Shown in pieces: positions 38,287-46,352 of a DNA stretch of 64,000 bases (position 1 is the stretch's first letter; each line of letters begins with the position of its first letter). This DNA comes from Streptomyces catenulae. GTDB lineage: Bacteria; Actinomycetota; Actinomycetes; Streptomycetales; Streptomycetaceae. A program made the translations under genes and the position numbers. The DNA is taken from NCBI RefSeq assembly GCF_000718015.1, contig NZ_JODY01000020.1, positions 1 to 64,000 of the forward strand, written 5' to 3'. The notes under the pieces are model-generated. The model did not search any database and was not told where the DNA came from. It was given only the letters and a program-made list of their open reading frames with translations.

Positions 38287-39216
38287 ATGAGTAGCCAGCA
38301 CTCCCACGCCCAAGATCCCCACCAGCAGGTACTGGTCAGTCCGATGTACCTGGCTGGCTCCAACGGAACCGGCGACGCCGGATTCGCACCCGTCGCCCAG
38401 TGGCCCCACCACTACCTCGACGAGGGCCCCTGCCAGCTCCTCGTCACCTCGCCCGACCAGAGGATCCGGATCGGCTGGTTCGGCGACGACTTCGAGTTGT
38501 GGAAGATCACCGCGTCCGAGGATGCCGTGTCCCCACCCCGCTGGACGGCAACCTTCAACCATGTCACCCCGGCCGAGATCGTCGCCGGTCTCACCACCGC
38601 CCTGGCCCGCGACTACGCCGAAGCCGACCCCTACGACGGCAACGGACGCTTTCTGGCGAACCCGTCACCGCACTGGGCCGACTCCGTCCAGCCGCTCACC
38701 GATGTCGGCTGGACCCGCGGCGCGGCCGAGCACGGAACCGTCGAGATCATCGCCCCTGACGAGCAAGCGGGCGTTCTGATCGACAACCGCCTGTCCGGCT
38801 GGGACGACGAAACCGTCACGCTGTGGGCCGGCCCGCCGGGCTGGGGCACACGCGCGGAGGCGGTCTTCACCGCCCGCACCCCGTCCCACCTGATCGCCGC
38901 GACGGCGGCCGAAATGGCCGGCGCGGCCCCGGCCATCCGTGAACGGCACCAGATCAACCGGGAGTTGGAGGACCTGGTCACGCTGACTCCCGTAGCTCCC
39001 CCTGTGCCTCGGGCTCCGACCCCGCTCGATGTACGCCGTACCGCAGTCGCGCGGGCCGTCGAACGCGCACGCTTCCCGCGGACGGCCACTGACCTTCGGG
39101 TCATGGCCGCCCGCAGCCGTACAGCACCCTCAGCACGGAACCGGCCGGGCAGCCCCGCACCTGCCCTCCGGTCCAAGCCGCTGGTCAACCCGTCCGTCCC
39201 ACGCCGGAGTCGCTGA
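38287..39216 (+). CDS. DUF317-family protein with Arg-rich tail
   Basis: This 309-residue protein has features of DUF317 (LVSPMYLAG near the start, then IRIGWFGDDFELWKITA and ATFNHVTPAEIVAGLTTAL). DUF317 occurs mostly in Streptomyces, often on plasmids and chromosome ends, and has no known function. Two half-domains seem present (residues 15-110 and 120-225). The tail from DLRVMAARSRT (residue 269) ends NPSVPRRSR, as in several neighbours. Confidence 0.75.
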   Translation: MSSQHSHAQDPHQQVLVSPMYLAGSNGTGDAGFAPVAQWPHHYLDEGPCQLLVTSPDQRIRIGWFGDDFELWKITASEDAVSPPRWTATFNHVTPAEIVAGLTTALARDYAEADPYDGNGRFLANPSPHWADSVQPLTDVGWTRGAAEHGTVEIIAPDEQAGVLIDNRLSGWDDETVTLWAGPPGWGTRAEAVFTARTPSHLIAATAAEMAGAAPAIRERHQINRELEDLVTLTPVAPPVPRAPTPLDVRRTAVARAVERARFPRTATDLRVMAARSRTAPSARNRPGSPAPALRSKPLVNPSVPRRSR

Positions 39217-39325
39217 CCTGGTTCCAGGACCGTGCTACGGGCCTCGGCCAGGTGTGCCCGGCCAGGCCGCTTCGCCGGCTGCTGCCGCCCGGCGGCGACC
39301 GGCCCGAGGCCACGTCTCTGCGCGA

Positions 39326-39601
39326 TCAGTCGAGTTCCGCGTCGTCCTCGTCCCGGTGGCCCTGCCCGCTGTGGGGGTCCACCCCGCGGGCAAGCTCGTC
39401 CAACGTCAGCTCGGCGCGGCGCCCGTCTGCGGCCCGGCCCTCCACCACCGCGTCCTCGTCCCCCCACTCGTCGGACTGCGCGCCCACGGCCCACTGACCG
39501 TCGGCGACCATCGCGATGTCGCCTACCGTCCACGGTCGCCCGGCAGCACGGATCTTGCGTTCCAGACTGGCCCCGTCCCAATGTCTGCTCGGCTCGTCCA
39601 C
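39326..39601 (-). CDS. Small antisense-oriented hypothetical protein
   Basis: This 91-residue acidic protein lies opposite to the surrounding operon. The GTG at 39601 has GGAGGA about six bases upstream. The body (SLERKIRAAGRPWTVGDIAM, WAVGAQSDEWGDEDAVVEG) looks like genuine protein, ending in an acidic tail. It lies in a 600-base gap between two DUF317-type genes. No family recognised. Confidence 0.5.
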   Translation of the reverse strand: MDEPSRHWDGASLERKIRAAGRPWTVGDIAMVADGQWAVGAQSDEWGDEDAVVEGRAADGRRAELTLDELARGVDPHSGQGHRDEDDAELD

Positions 39602-39819
39602 TCCTGCTCCTCCTCCGGCCTCGTGCAGCCCGTTGCCGCAACCCGGGTACGACAACCACGTCCGCCGGTCCATTCCCGGACGGTGAACTACCTGCCGTCG
39701 GCTCCAGTTCGCCCACGGCAGACGCCGCTTCCCGGGAAAGGACTACGTACGTCGGCGCACTGCATGTCAACGTACGGGGGCCCGCAAAAACCGCAGGTCA
39801 ACGAAGGGATAGTCCAACC

Positions 39820-40161
39820 GTGAACGCCTGCAGCACCCTCCTCCCCGCCATCGTCCGCCCTGCCGGGGAAAACCGAGGCTGGCTCTCTTCCGATCACAGC
39901 GCGACGCCGGTGCTCGGTCTCCTCGACAGCCTCGGCTGGGCCCGCGTCGACACTCCCGAGGCCAATGTCCACACGACGAGCCCCGACGGCCGCGTCTACA
40001 TCGGCTGGCTCCCCGAAGACCCTGCCGCGTGGGGGCGCAAGATCGTCTGGCAAGTCCGGGTACAGCCCGACGAAGGTGCCCCGTGGACCCAGGAGTTCGG
40101 CCTGGACACCCCCGCCGAGGCGGTTGCAGGGTTCATCGCCACCCTCATCGCCCACCGTTAA
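39820..40161 (+). CDS. Short DUF317-like protein
   Basis: This 113-residue protein consists of one half of a DUF317 unit: PVLGLLDSLGWARVDT, then SPDGRVYIGWLPEDPAAWG and PWTQEFGLDTPAEAVAGFIATL. GTG start with GAAGGG about ten bases upstream. It is a paralogue of the larger DUF317 gene upstream in the same operon. Confidence 0.7.
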   Translation: MNACSTLLPAIVRPAGENRGWLSSDHSATPVLGLLDSLGWARVDTPEANVHTTSPDGRVYIGWLPEDPAAWGRKIVWQVRVQPDEGAPWTQEFGLDTPAEAVAGFIATLIAHR

Positions 40162-40321
40162 CCGCTTCTCCACAACCGGCGGAATCCCGCGATTCGAACC
40201 GGGCCCCTCGCTCGGCACCAGCCCGTCAGCGCCTCCGTCCCGCCATGCTGCGCGGCCCCGCTCTCTTCAACACGTGCCGGTGTACCGGCACCCCGACGCC
40301 GACCCGCTCCCGGAGGACCTC

Positions 40322-40534
40322 GTGCCCCACTACCTGACCGTCGGTCATCTGCTCCGCCAGCTCCAGGCCCTCGACCCCAACCTGCCGGTCCGCCTCGCCG
40401 TCAACCCCGATTTCCCTTTCACCCACTACCTGGCGGCGAAGGTCGTCGTCCGGGACGGCAAGGCGTTCATCGCTGACGACGGCCAGGAGGACTACCTCCC
40501 GGCGGAGGTCAGCGACGCCCTCGCCTGGGCCTGA
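40322..40534 (+). CDS. Small hypothetical protein
   Basis: This 70-residue protein starts at a GTG with GGAGGA five bases before it. The core (HYLTVGHLLRQLQALDPNLPV, then RLAVNPDFPFTHYLA) ends in an acidic DDGQEDYLP segment. It resembles short proteins found on actinobacterial elements. No function known. Confidence 0.62.
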   Translation: MPHYLTVGHLLRQLQALDPNLPVRLAVNPDFPFTHYLAAKVVVRDGKAFIADDGQEDYLPAEVSDALAWA

Positions 40535-40621
40535 TCATCCCACTGCCCCTGGAGTTCTCCCATCTCGTCGCACCCCCACCCTTCTCACGCCCTCCCGCTG
40601 CACGTCCTCGCCGTACGCCCC

Positions 40622-40951
40622 GTGCCGAACACCGTGCGCGGTGCGCTGGTCCAGCGCGTCTCCGCTCACCCCGACGGGCCGTTCGACATCACCTGGTTGT
40701 CCGCCGACGCACCGAGACTCCCTCATGGCCGTATCCGCCTTCACTGGGAGCCCGCCCCGACCGCAGGCTGGAACATCACCGCTCACCTCGGCCTGGCCAC
40801 CACCGAGGTCCATCTCGCCTCCTGGCATGCCGCCCCGGACAACTGGCCACACCTGGTCCGGCCCACCCTCCACGAGGTACTCGGCCTGTGCGCCGCCCTC
40901 AAGGTCGCGACCGCCGCCCTCGACCTCTCGAACCGCCTCACCCAGACCTGA
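40622..40951 (+). CDS. Small DUF317-related hypothetical protein
   Basis: This 109-residue protein, the last gene of the plus-strand operon, contains GRIRLHWEPAPTAGWNITAHL, a pattern similar to the DUF317 strand pair. The helical end is LHEVLGLCAALKVATAAL. The start is uncertain: a GTG without good Shine-Dalgarno is used, though coding-like sequence continues about 18 codons upstream. A strong terminator follows directly. Confidence 0.62.
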   Translation: MPNTVRGALVQRVSAHPDGPFDITWLSADAPRLPHGRIRLHWEPAPTAGWNITAHLGLATTEVHLASWHAAPDNWPHLVRPTLHEVLGLCAALKVATAALDLSNRLTQT

Positions 40952-40958
40952 CCGAGCC

Positions 40959-41001
40959 GCAGAAGGCCGCCCCTGCCGATCAAGCAGGGGCGGCCTTCTG
41001 C
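40959..41001 (+). terminator. Terminator of the plus-strand transfer operon
   Basis: A perfect 18-bp stem (GCAGAAGGCCGCCCCTGC and its complement) around a 7-base loop begins eight bases after the last stop codon. Confidence 0.92.
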
Positions 41002-41120
41002 GTGCCCACCCAGGGATGTCCCTACAGCACCGACGGCCGAGGGCCAGGAGCGACCTGTACTCACCTTCGTAGCGGGACATCGGGCTGACCGGCGCTCGCG
41101 CCCAGCCGTAGGCTGACGTC

Positions 41121-41371
41121 ATGGCATTCGATTCGCCGATGCCTTCGCCGCCGTTCCCTTCGCCTGACCACACTGCGCTCCGGGTGATCGTCGGTAACGC
41201 CACCGCCTCATTCCGAGACGGCGAAGCCTCGGTGGAGGAGGCGATCCTGCACGCGGCCGCCCACGGCTGGTACGAGGGTCACATCCAGGGCGAAGACGAG
41301 TGCTCCGGTTGCGACTTCCGGGGTGAACTGCCGAAGAAGGCTCCCGCGGCTGACGATCGTGCGAGCCGGGG
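41121..41371 (+). CDS. Hypothetical protein, 3' end uncertain
   Basis: From the ATG at 41121 about 80 residues look like real protein (HTALRVIVGNATASFRDGEA, ILHAAAHGWYEGHIQGEDECSGCDFRGEL, with a CxxC pair). The frame has no stop before a hairpin at 41365 and stays open as far as 42368, antisense to two genes. Either a stop has been lost by a frameshift or the end is missing. The end given is where protein-like sequence ceases. Confidence 0.35.
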
Positions 41372-41404
41372 TGGGTTTCCGACATGTCAGCAACCCACCC
41401 CGGC
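41365..41404. terminator. Hairpin terminator between convergent units
   Basis: A 13-bp perfect stem (GCCGGGGTGGGTT) with a loop of about 14 bases and a CTTTG tail on the plus strand lies between the uncertain plus-strand gene and the end of the minus-strand operon. Confidence 0.8.
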
Positions 41405-41420
41405 CTTTGTCGTCGGTCGC

Positions 41421-41897
41421 TCAGTCGAGGTAAGTGCCGACGAAAGCTCCGTCGAAGCCGAGTGCGGTGAGTGCCTGTTCGGTGCTGGGGTAGGTCGTTG
41501 CGTCCGGGATGGCGATCAGGGCGTCGAAGTCGGCGCGCGTGATCTCGGGCTCGAGCCACTGGTTGCTGCACCGGCAGACGATCCAGACGTTGCGGCGGTG
41601 GTTGATGAGCAGCCAGTCGCGTCGGGCGCGGCAGGCCGAGCACGTCACGGGGATTCCGCGGAGGGCCAGCTCGGGCGGGTGGCTCAGGCAGCGCGTCGTA
41701 TCAGGGCCGCTGGGGGGCCGCGTCTCGTGTTCGAGTTGCAGCAGGGGGTCGATGGTCTCCGGGACGACGGACGGGGCGGGGCCCGGCGCCACGGGGCGGG
41801 CGGTGGTTCTGGGCACGAGCGTCATCTCCCGGTAGGGGCTTTCTGTTCCATCCGTAACAGCCGGTGGAATCGGTTGTCCAGGGGGTTCTCGGGACAT
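41421..41897 (-). CDS. Hypothetical protein with zinc-ribbon-like Cys
   Basis: This 158-residue protein is the last gene of the mobilisation operon. A Pro/Thr-rich N-terminal half is followed by PVTCSACRARRDWLLI and VWIVCRCSNQWLEP, two CxxC/CxC pairs that could hold one zinc. The end is acidic and helical. The start is not firm; MTLVP at 41826 is an alternative. No family recognised. Confidence 0.58.
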   Translation of the reverse strand: MSREPPGQPIPPAVTDGTESPYREMTLVPRTTARPVAPGPAPSVVPETIDPLLQLEHETRPPSGPDTTRCLSHPPELALRGIPVTCSACRARRDWLLINHRRNVWIVCRCSNQWLEPEITRADFDALIAIPDATTYPSTEQALTALGFDGAFVGTYLD

Positions 41898-41929
41898 GGC
41901 AGGGCGATCATCGCTCTGCCACGCCCCGA

Positions 41930-43690
41930 TCAGCGGCGCGGCGGGCGCCGGCGCGGGTCGGAGACAGTGGGGCGGTTTGTTTCCGCGGGTGCCGTCAGGG
42001 TGCGGTTGGCCGAGGACGTGGGCTGGCTGGTACCGGTCTTCGGGCGGCGGGGCGCTTCGCCCGGGTGCGCGGGAAGGCGGGCGAGGCGTCGCAGACGCCA
42101 AACGAGGACGTCGTGCACGTCCTCGGCGGTGTCGAGTTCGCGCAGGTCGATGGCCTCCTGGAGGAGGGCCTTGGGGTCGTGGCCTGCTTGCTCAGCCTGG
42201 GCGAGAGTGGCGACTAGGGCGTCCGTCTTCGTCGAGCCGCCCGTTCGTAGCCGGTCCTCCCCCAAAGCGGTACGGATGGTGGCCTCGTGGGTTCGGCGTT
42301 CGGCTTCAGGCAGGGCACGGCCTTGCTTACGCAGTGCCCGTAGGGGTGTGGCGGCGGCTTGGCGGTAGGCGGATCGTAGGTGCTCGGCGGTCTGGCGGGA
42401 GGCGTGGGCCTGCTGGGCGTGGCCGCGGGCGGAGTGCCAGCGGGCGGCGGCCAGGGAGACGAGGACCAAGGTGGAGGTGAGCATGGCGGTGGTGCCGCCG
42501 TCTTCACCGCGGCCGAGGGCGCTTCCGGCCTGGATGATGTTCCGGGCCGCCGAGCGGAGTGCCCGGGTGCTGGCGTGTTCCGCTCGGACGTGGCTGCGGG
42601 TGGCACGTTCGAAGGCGCGGGCGGCGGCGACCAGTTCGGTGCGGGTGGCGACCGGGGAGGTCTGGGCGACCGCGTCCAGGAGTTCGCCGATCCCGACGAG
42701 CTGCACGGCGGCATCGTCTTCGTCGTTGTCGAGCAGGAGGGTGGCGTGCTCGGCGACGTCGGTGGCGCTGCGGCGGGCGCGGGCGGGCGACGACCAGTGG
42801 TGACGGCTGCTGGGGGTGGAGGGCGTTGTCGGGTCGGGAAGTTCGTCTGCGAGGCGGCGGCGGATTTTCGGCAGGGAGAGGTCGGGGGCGAGCTTTGAGC
42901 CGGGGTACCAGATCGGTTCGCGGTCGCGGTTGCGGTCGCCGGGGAACGCGACGTTGTAACCGAGGGCGTCGCCGGACGGGGCGTTGCGGATCTTCACGCG
43001 CAGGCCGGCCTCGTGGAGCCGGGTGAAGAACTCTTCTTCGGTGGCGGCTCCGGCGAGGGCTTGGCGGACGGCTTCGCGGAGCGTCTCGCGGGCGGGCTCG
43101 GGTCGGCCGGTGCGCTCGGCCTTGAAGCGTTCGGCACTGGTCGGGTTCTGGGCTGCGGTGCCGTCGCCGGGTTTGAGTCGGCGCAGGCCCCACTCCCTTT
43201 CGATGCGGCGGCACTCGGCCTGGGCCTTCTTGAAGTCGTAGTTCGTCCTGGGGCGGCGCAGGTCGCCGCGGACCATGGTGGCGACGATGTGGATGTGGTC
43301 GTCCGCGTGGCGGACGGCGACCCAGCGGCAGCCGTCCGGATCGTCTTCGGGGGCGAGGTTGACGGCGCGGACCAGGCGTCGGGCGACGGTGTTCCACTCG
43401 GCGTCGGACAGGTGCCGGTCGCCGGGGTCGGTGCGGACCGAGCAGTGCCAGACGTGCTGGGCCGGGGCTTCTGCACCGGCCTGTTTGACGCGGAGGTCCA
43501 GGGCTGCGGTAAGGCGGGCGAGGGTGGCCCTGGGGTCGGGATCGGGGCTGGTGTCGCGGCCGGGGTCGGGGGCGAAGCCGTCCCAGCTCCCGACGAGGTG
43601 CGGGTCGATGTGTTCGTCGCGTTTGCCGGGGCCGTACAGGTAGACCAGGAGGCCGTGGGTACGGGAGCCGCGTCGGATCTTGGGGACCAT
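41930..43690 (-). CDS. Relaxase (MobA/VirD2-type mobilisation nuclease)
   Basis: This 586-residue DNA-strand transferase should nick the element's oriT and lead the strand through the channel. The three-His metal motif HADDHIHI lies at about residues 127-134, and the N-terminus is MVPKIRRGSRTHGLLVYLYG, where a catalytic Tyr (Tyr17 or Tyr19) is expected. Long helices fill residues about 330-480. The end is Pro/Thr/Arg-rich (SDPRRRPPRR). The ATG overlaps the MobC stop (ATGA). A relaxase with T4SS genes implies single-strand transfer, unlike the FtsK-like TraB system of most Streptomyces plasmids. Confidence 0.88.
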   Translation of the reverse strand: MVPKIRRGSRTHGLLVYLYGPGKRDEHIDPHLVGSWDGFAPDPGRDTSPDPDPRATLARLTAALDLRVKQAGAEAPAQHVWHCSVRTDPGDRHLSDAEWNTVARRLVRAVNLAPEDDPDGCRWVAVRHADDHIHIVATMVRGDLRRPRTNYDFKKAQAECRRIEREWGLRRLKPGDGTAAQNPTSAERFKAERTGRPEPARETLREAVRQALAGAATEEEFFTRLHEAGLRVKIRNAPSGDALGYNVAFPGDRNRDREPIWYPGSKLAPDLSLPKIRRRLADELPDPTTPSTPSSRHHWSSPARARRSATDVAEHATLLLDNDEDDAAVQLVGIGELLDAVAQTSPVATRTELVAAARAFERATRSHVRAEHASTRALRSAARNIIQAGSALGRGEDGGTTAMLTSTLVLVSLAAARWHSARGHAQQAHASRQTAEHLRSAYRQAAATPLRALRKQGRALPEAERRTHEATIRTALGEDRLRTGGSTKTDALVATLAQAEQAGHDPKALLQEAIDLRELDTAEDVHDVLVWRLRRLARLPAHPGEAPRRPKTGTSQPTSSANRTLTAPAETNRPTVSDPRRRPPRR

Positions 43691-44355
43691 CAGAGCCGCT
43701 TCTTCACCAGGGTGTCGGCCGTGTCGTCGACGCGGGCCAGGAGGCGGAGCAGGGTCGTCAGGGTGTGGTCGAGGTCGCCGGGGCGAGGCTGGCCGCCGGT
43801 GTTGTGGACGTAGGCGATCTGGTTGATGTTGTTGCCGATCCGGGCCAGGGCGGTGCGCAGGGCGGCGAGTTCGTCGATGGCCGTGTCGAGCTGTTCGTTG
43901 GTGTGTACGGGGGTGGTGCCGCGGGCGGCGCTGAGGCTGGCGGCGGCGAGGAAGCGGGCAACGGTGACGCCGCGTTGCTTGGCGGCGGCGGTGATCTCGG
44001 CTTTCTCGGCGTCGGAGAGGCGGGTGGTCGTCTTGCGGGTGCGCTCGCTCGGGTTGCGGCTGCGGCGGCGCGGGGTGCGGTCGGGGAAGGTGGGCATGCT
44101 CGGGCTCGGCTGGTCGCGGTCGTCGTTGTCGTCGGCTTCTCCCCCTCCGGCCGGCGCCCCCTGGTGCTGGTTGCCTGGTTGGTCCCCGTGCGCCCTCGCT
44201 CGGGGACCGGCCGGGTTTCCCTCGCCCCCCTGGGCGGGGGCAAGTGCGTACGACGGGCCGTAGGACCGTCGTACGCGACAACTTGCTCCGCCAGGAGCCG
44301 TCGTGGGGCCACGGTGCTGTCCGTCCGTGGTGGGGGCCGGGTCGTTGGCGGTCAC
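43690..44355 (-). CDS. mobC: MobC-like relaxosome accessory protein
   Basis: This is a 221-residue protein. The N-terminal 100 residues are polar and disordered. Then TTRLSDAEKAEITAAAKQRG begins a ribbon-helix-helix DNA-binding unit, and ALARIGNNINQIAYVHN is the MobC signature near the end. It probably helps the relaxase to bind oriT. GTG start in a GTGA overlap with the previous gene; the stop overlaps the relaxase ATG. Confidence 0.82.
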   Translation of the reverse strand: MTANDPAPTTDGQHRGPTTAPGGASCRVRRSYGPSYALAPAQGGEGNPAGPRARAHGDQPGNQHQGAPAGGGEADDNDDRDQPSPSMPTFPDRTPRRRSRNPSERTRKTTTRLSDAEKAEITAAAKQRGVTVARFLAAASLSAARGTTPVHTNEQLDTAIDELAALRTALARIGNNINQIAYVHNTGGQPRPGDLDHTLTTLLRLLARVDDTADTLVKKRL

Positions 44356-44576
44356 CGGCGTGTCTCCGGATTCTGCTGGCGGAGGTCGCGGACGAGTTCC
44401 TCGATCCAGTCCATCGCGAGGACCGGGTGGTGCAGGGTCCACGGGCGGCTGTCCCGGGTTCGCTGCACGATCCACGTGGTGTTGGGGCCGGCTTCGGTGT
44501 GGTGGAGGTGGCCGTGCTGGTGAAGGACGGCCAGCCAGGAGTCGACCTCGGTGGGGGTGGCCGGGCGGGTGCGCAT
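44352..44576 (-). CDS. Small hypothetical protein
   Basis: This 74-residue protein has GGAG seven bases before its ATG. TPTEVDSWLAVLHQHGHL suggests a winged-helix-like start, and DWIEELVRDLRQQNPETRR a charged terminal helix. It is coupled to mobC by overlap. Function unknown. Confidence 0.6.
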   Translation of the reverse strand: MRTRPATPTEVDSWLAVLHQHGHLHHTEAGPNTTWIVQRTRDSRPWTLHHPVLAMDWIEELVRDLRQQNPETRR

Positions 44577-44680
44577 CAAGGTTCTCCGGTTCGCTGCGGA
44601 AAGTTGTGGGACACGTGTCCGGGAGGGGCGGGTGACCGGCCGGGGTCTCCGACTGGTCACCCGCTTCCGGTGTTGGTCGG

Positions 44681-45697
44681 TCAGTTCCGGGCAGGGGTGA
44701 CCGGCTGTCCGTGCTGTTCACGCAGCTGAACCATGAGGGCGGTCAGCGTGTCGTTGGACAGCGGGATCTGCTGGCCCCGGATCGCCTGGGCGACCACCTT
44801 GCGGGTCAGCTTGTCCTCGGCCCTGGCCGCTGACCGGGCGATCTTCAGCAGTTCCTCGGTGTCCGGGTCCGGCCGCCGGTCACCGGGTGTCCGGGAGGCC
44901 CGGTCGGTGACCGGTGAGGCGGGGGTCTGCGTCGGACCTTCCTGGCCGCCGGTCGCCGGGGCGGTGCCGCCGGGACGGTCGGTGACCGGCCGTGTGGTGT
45001 CCGGCCCTCCGGGAAGGTCAGCGGCCTTGTCCGGCTGGCCCTGGCCACCGGTGACCGGCTTGCTGTCGCCGGGGAGTGACCGGGAGCCGGGTACTGGTTT
45101 GTCCACGGACAGCCGTGACCGGTCGGTCAGAGTGGTGACCGGTTGATCGGCCTTATCCTGACCGGCCACCGGCTGTTGCTGGCCGACTCGGTCGGTCCGG
45201 GTGTTCCCGGAGTCGTCGCCACGGGCGTGGTGACCGAGGTTGTCGTGGTCGCTGTCCTTGACCGGGCCTCGGGCGATGAGGATGTAGAGGTGGACGGCTC
45301 CGGCCAGCGCCAACGGGGCGATGGTGGACAGCACAGCGACCACCGTGTCCCCGAGCCGGAGCCCGGTGCCCGCCGCCGCTTCCTCGTTGAGCCGCACCGC
45401 GTGAAGCGCGTTGGCCCAGATGCTGGCGGCGGTGGCCGTGCTGAAGAGCGTCCATACGTACGCCCGGGAGCGCAGCGGTGCGGCGCGCAGGACGAGGAGG
45501 GCGCGGACGCCGTAGGCGATGAACCCGTCGATCACCAGCGGGAAGAGGTACGTCAAGAAGCCGCGGATGTGGATGGCGGTGGCCATCTGCTGGAGCGCGT
45601 CGTAGGACAAGGCGCATCCTGCGCCGCCCAGGATCGCGACGACCGTGCGGTCCAGGGTGTTGATGTGTGTCGGCCGTGGCGTGCTCATGGTGCTCAC
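44681..45697 (-). CDS. DUF2637 membrane protein (SpdA/spread-like)
   Basis: This is a 338-residue protein. Residues about 15-150 contain four membrane helices (VVAILGGAGCALSYDAL, TYLFPLVIDGFIAYGVRALL, STATAASIWANALHA, LSTIAPLALAGAVHLYILI), the pattern of DUF2637 proteins on Streptomyces elements, often called Spd (plasmid spreading). A 120-residue Pro/Gly/Asp linker leads to a helical C-terminal domain (TEELLKIARSAARAEDKLTRKVVAQAI), which may bind DNA. Starts in a GTG overlapping the WhiB-like stop. Confidence 0.78.
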   Translation of the reverse strand: MSTMSTPRPTHINTLDRTVVAILGGAGCALSYDALQQMATAIHIRGFLTYLFPLVIDGFIAYGVRALLVLRAAPLRSRAYVWTLFSTATAASIWANALHAVRLNEEAAAGTGLRLGDTVVAVLSTIAPLALAGAVHLYILIARGPVKDSDHDNLGHHARGDDSGNTRTDRVGQQQPVAGQDKADQPVTTLTDRSRLSVDKPVPGSRSLPGDSKPVTGGQGQPDKAADLPGGPDTTRPVTDRPGGTAPATGGQEGPTQTPASPVTDRASRTPGDRRPDPDTEELLKIARSAARAEDKLTRKVVAQAIRGQQIPLSNDTLTALMVQLREQHGQPVTPARN

Positions 45698-46239
45698 GCC
45701 GCCGTCCCGAAGTCGTCGCGGTCCAGCCCACTGTCGGTCTTCGTGGTCTGTTCCAGGGTGCGGTTGCGCAGGGCCCGGCGGGTTTCGCGGTACAGCTTCT
45801 GGGCGTGCTCCTCAGTGATCTTCAGGAGCCACGCGAGGCGTTGTACGGGCAGGCCGTGGCGGTAGGCGGCGTGGACGACGGCGCGGCGCTCGGCCTTGGT
45901 GAGGTGGACATCACGTCCGGCGACGGTGGCGTTGACGCGGCTGTAGTCCAGGCGGCTGGCGAGCTTCTCGTGCCGCGGCTCGCGCTCTTCCTCGGTCATG
46001 CCGCCCCGGATGCCGTGGGTGTCACCGGTTTCGAGGGCGACGTCCAAGCAGGTGCGGCGGACCGGGCACTGCCCGCACAGCGCCTTCGCGGTGGCGATCT
46101 TGTCGGTCTCGTCCGGCTCGGGGAAGAAGATGTCCGGGTTCACCGGGTTGTACTCGGTGCGCTGGCAGACGGCCTCGTCCTGCCAGGTGTGGTCGCCGAG
46201 TGACCGGTGGCGGGCAGGGGTGATCGTCGTGGTGGTCAT
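45694..46239 (-). CDS. WhiB-like iron-sulfur transcription factor
   Basis: This is a 181-residue protein. The Wbl domain has four Cys (DEAVCQRTEYNP, then ALCGQCPVRRTCLDVAL) for a 4Fe-4S cluster and the GIRGGMTEEER turn. An extra C-terminal part (TKAERRAVVHAAYRHGLPVQ, LAWLLKITEEHAQKLYRETRR) looks like a sigma/HTH-type helix pair, so it may bind DNA on its own. As part of the element it may adjust host or element transcription to redox state or to sporulation. Confidence 0.88.
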   Translation of the reverse strand: MTTTTITPARHRSLGDHTWQDEAVCQRTEYNPVNPDIFFPEPDETDKIATAKALCGQCPVRRTCLDVALETGDTHGIRGGMTEEEREPRHEKLASRLDYSRVNATVAGRDVHLTKAERRAVVHAAYRHGLPVQRLAWLLKITEEHAQKLYRETRRALRNRTLEQTTKTDSGLDRDDFGTAA

Positions 46240-46352
46240 GCGAGGTGCTCCGATCGCTCTCCGCGCGCAGGGCGTCGGCGGAGGGGTGCGGTGGGTCGGG
46301 AGAGTGCATCGGGCGCGCGGCGGACACGGCCCGGCGTGGCGGTCTGCGGCGG

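Noticed and set aside
43690..44721. A longer N-terminal extension of MobC and relaxase frames
   Set aside because: The GTGA and ATGA overlaps at 44355 and 43690 mark the natural starts; upstream codons are compositional extensions.
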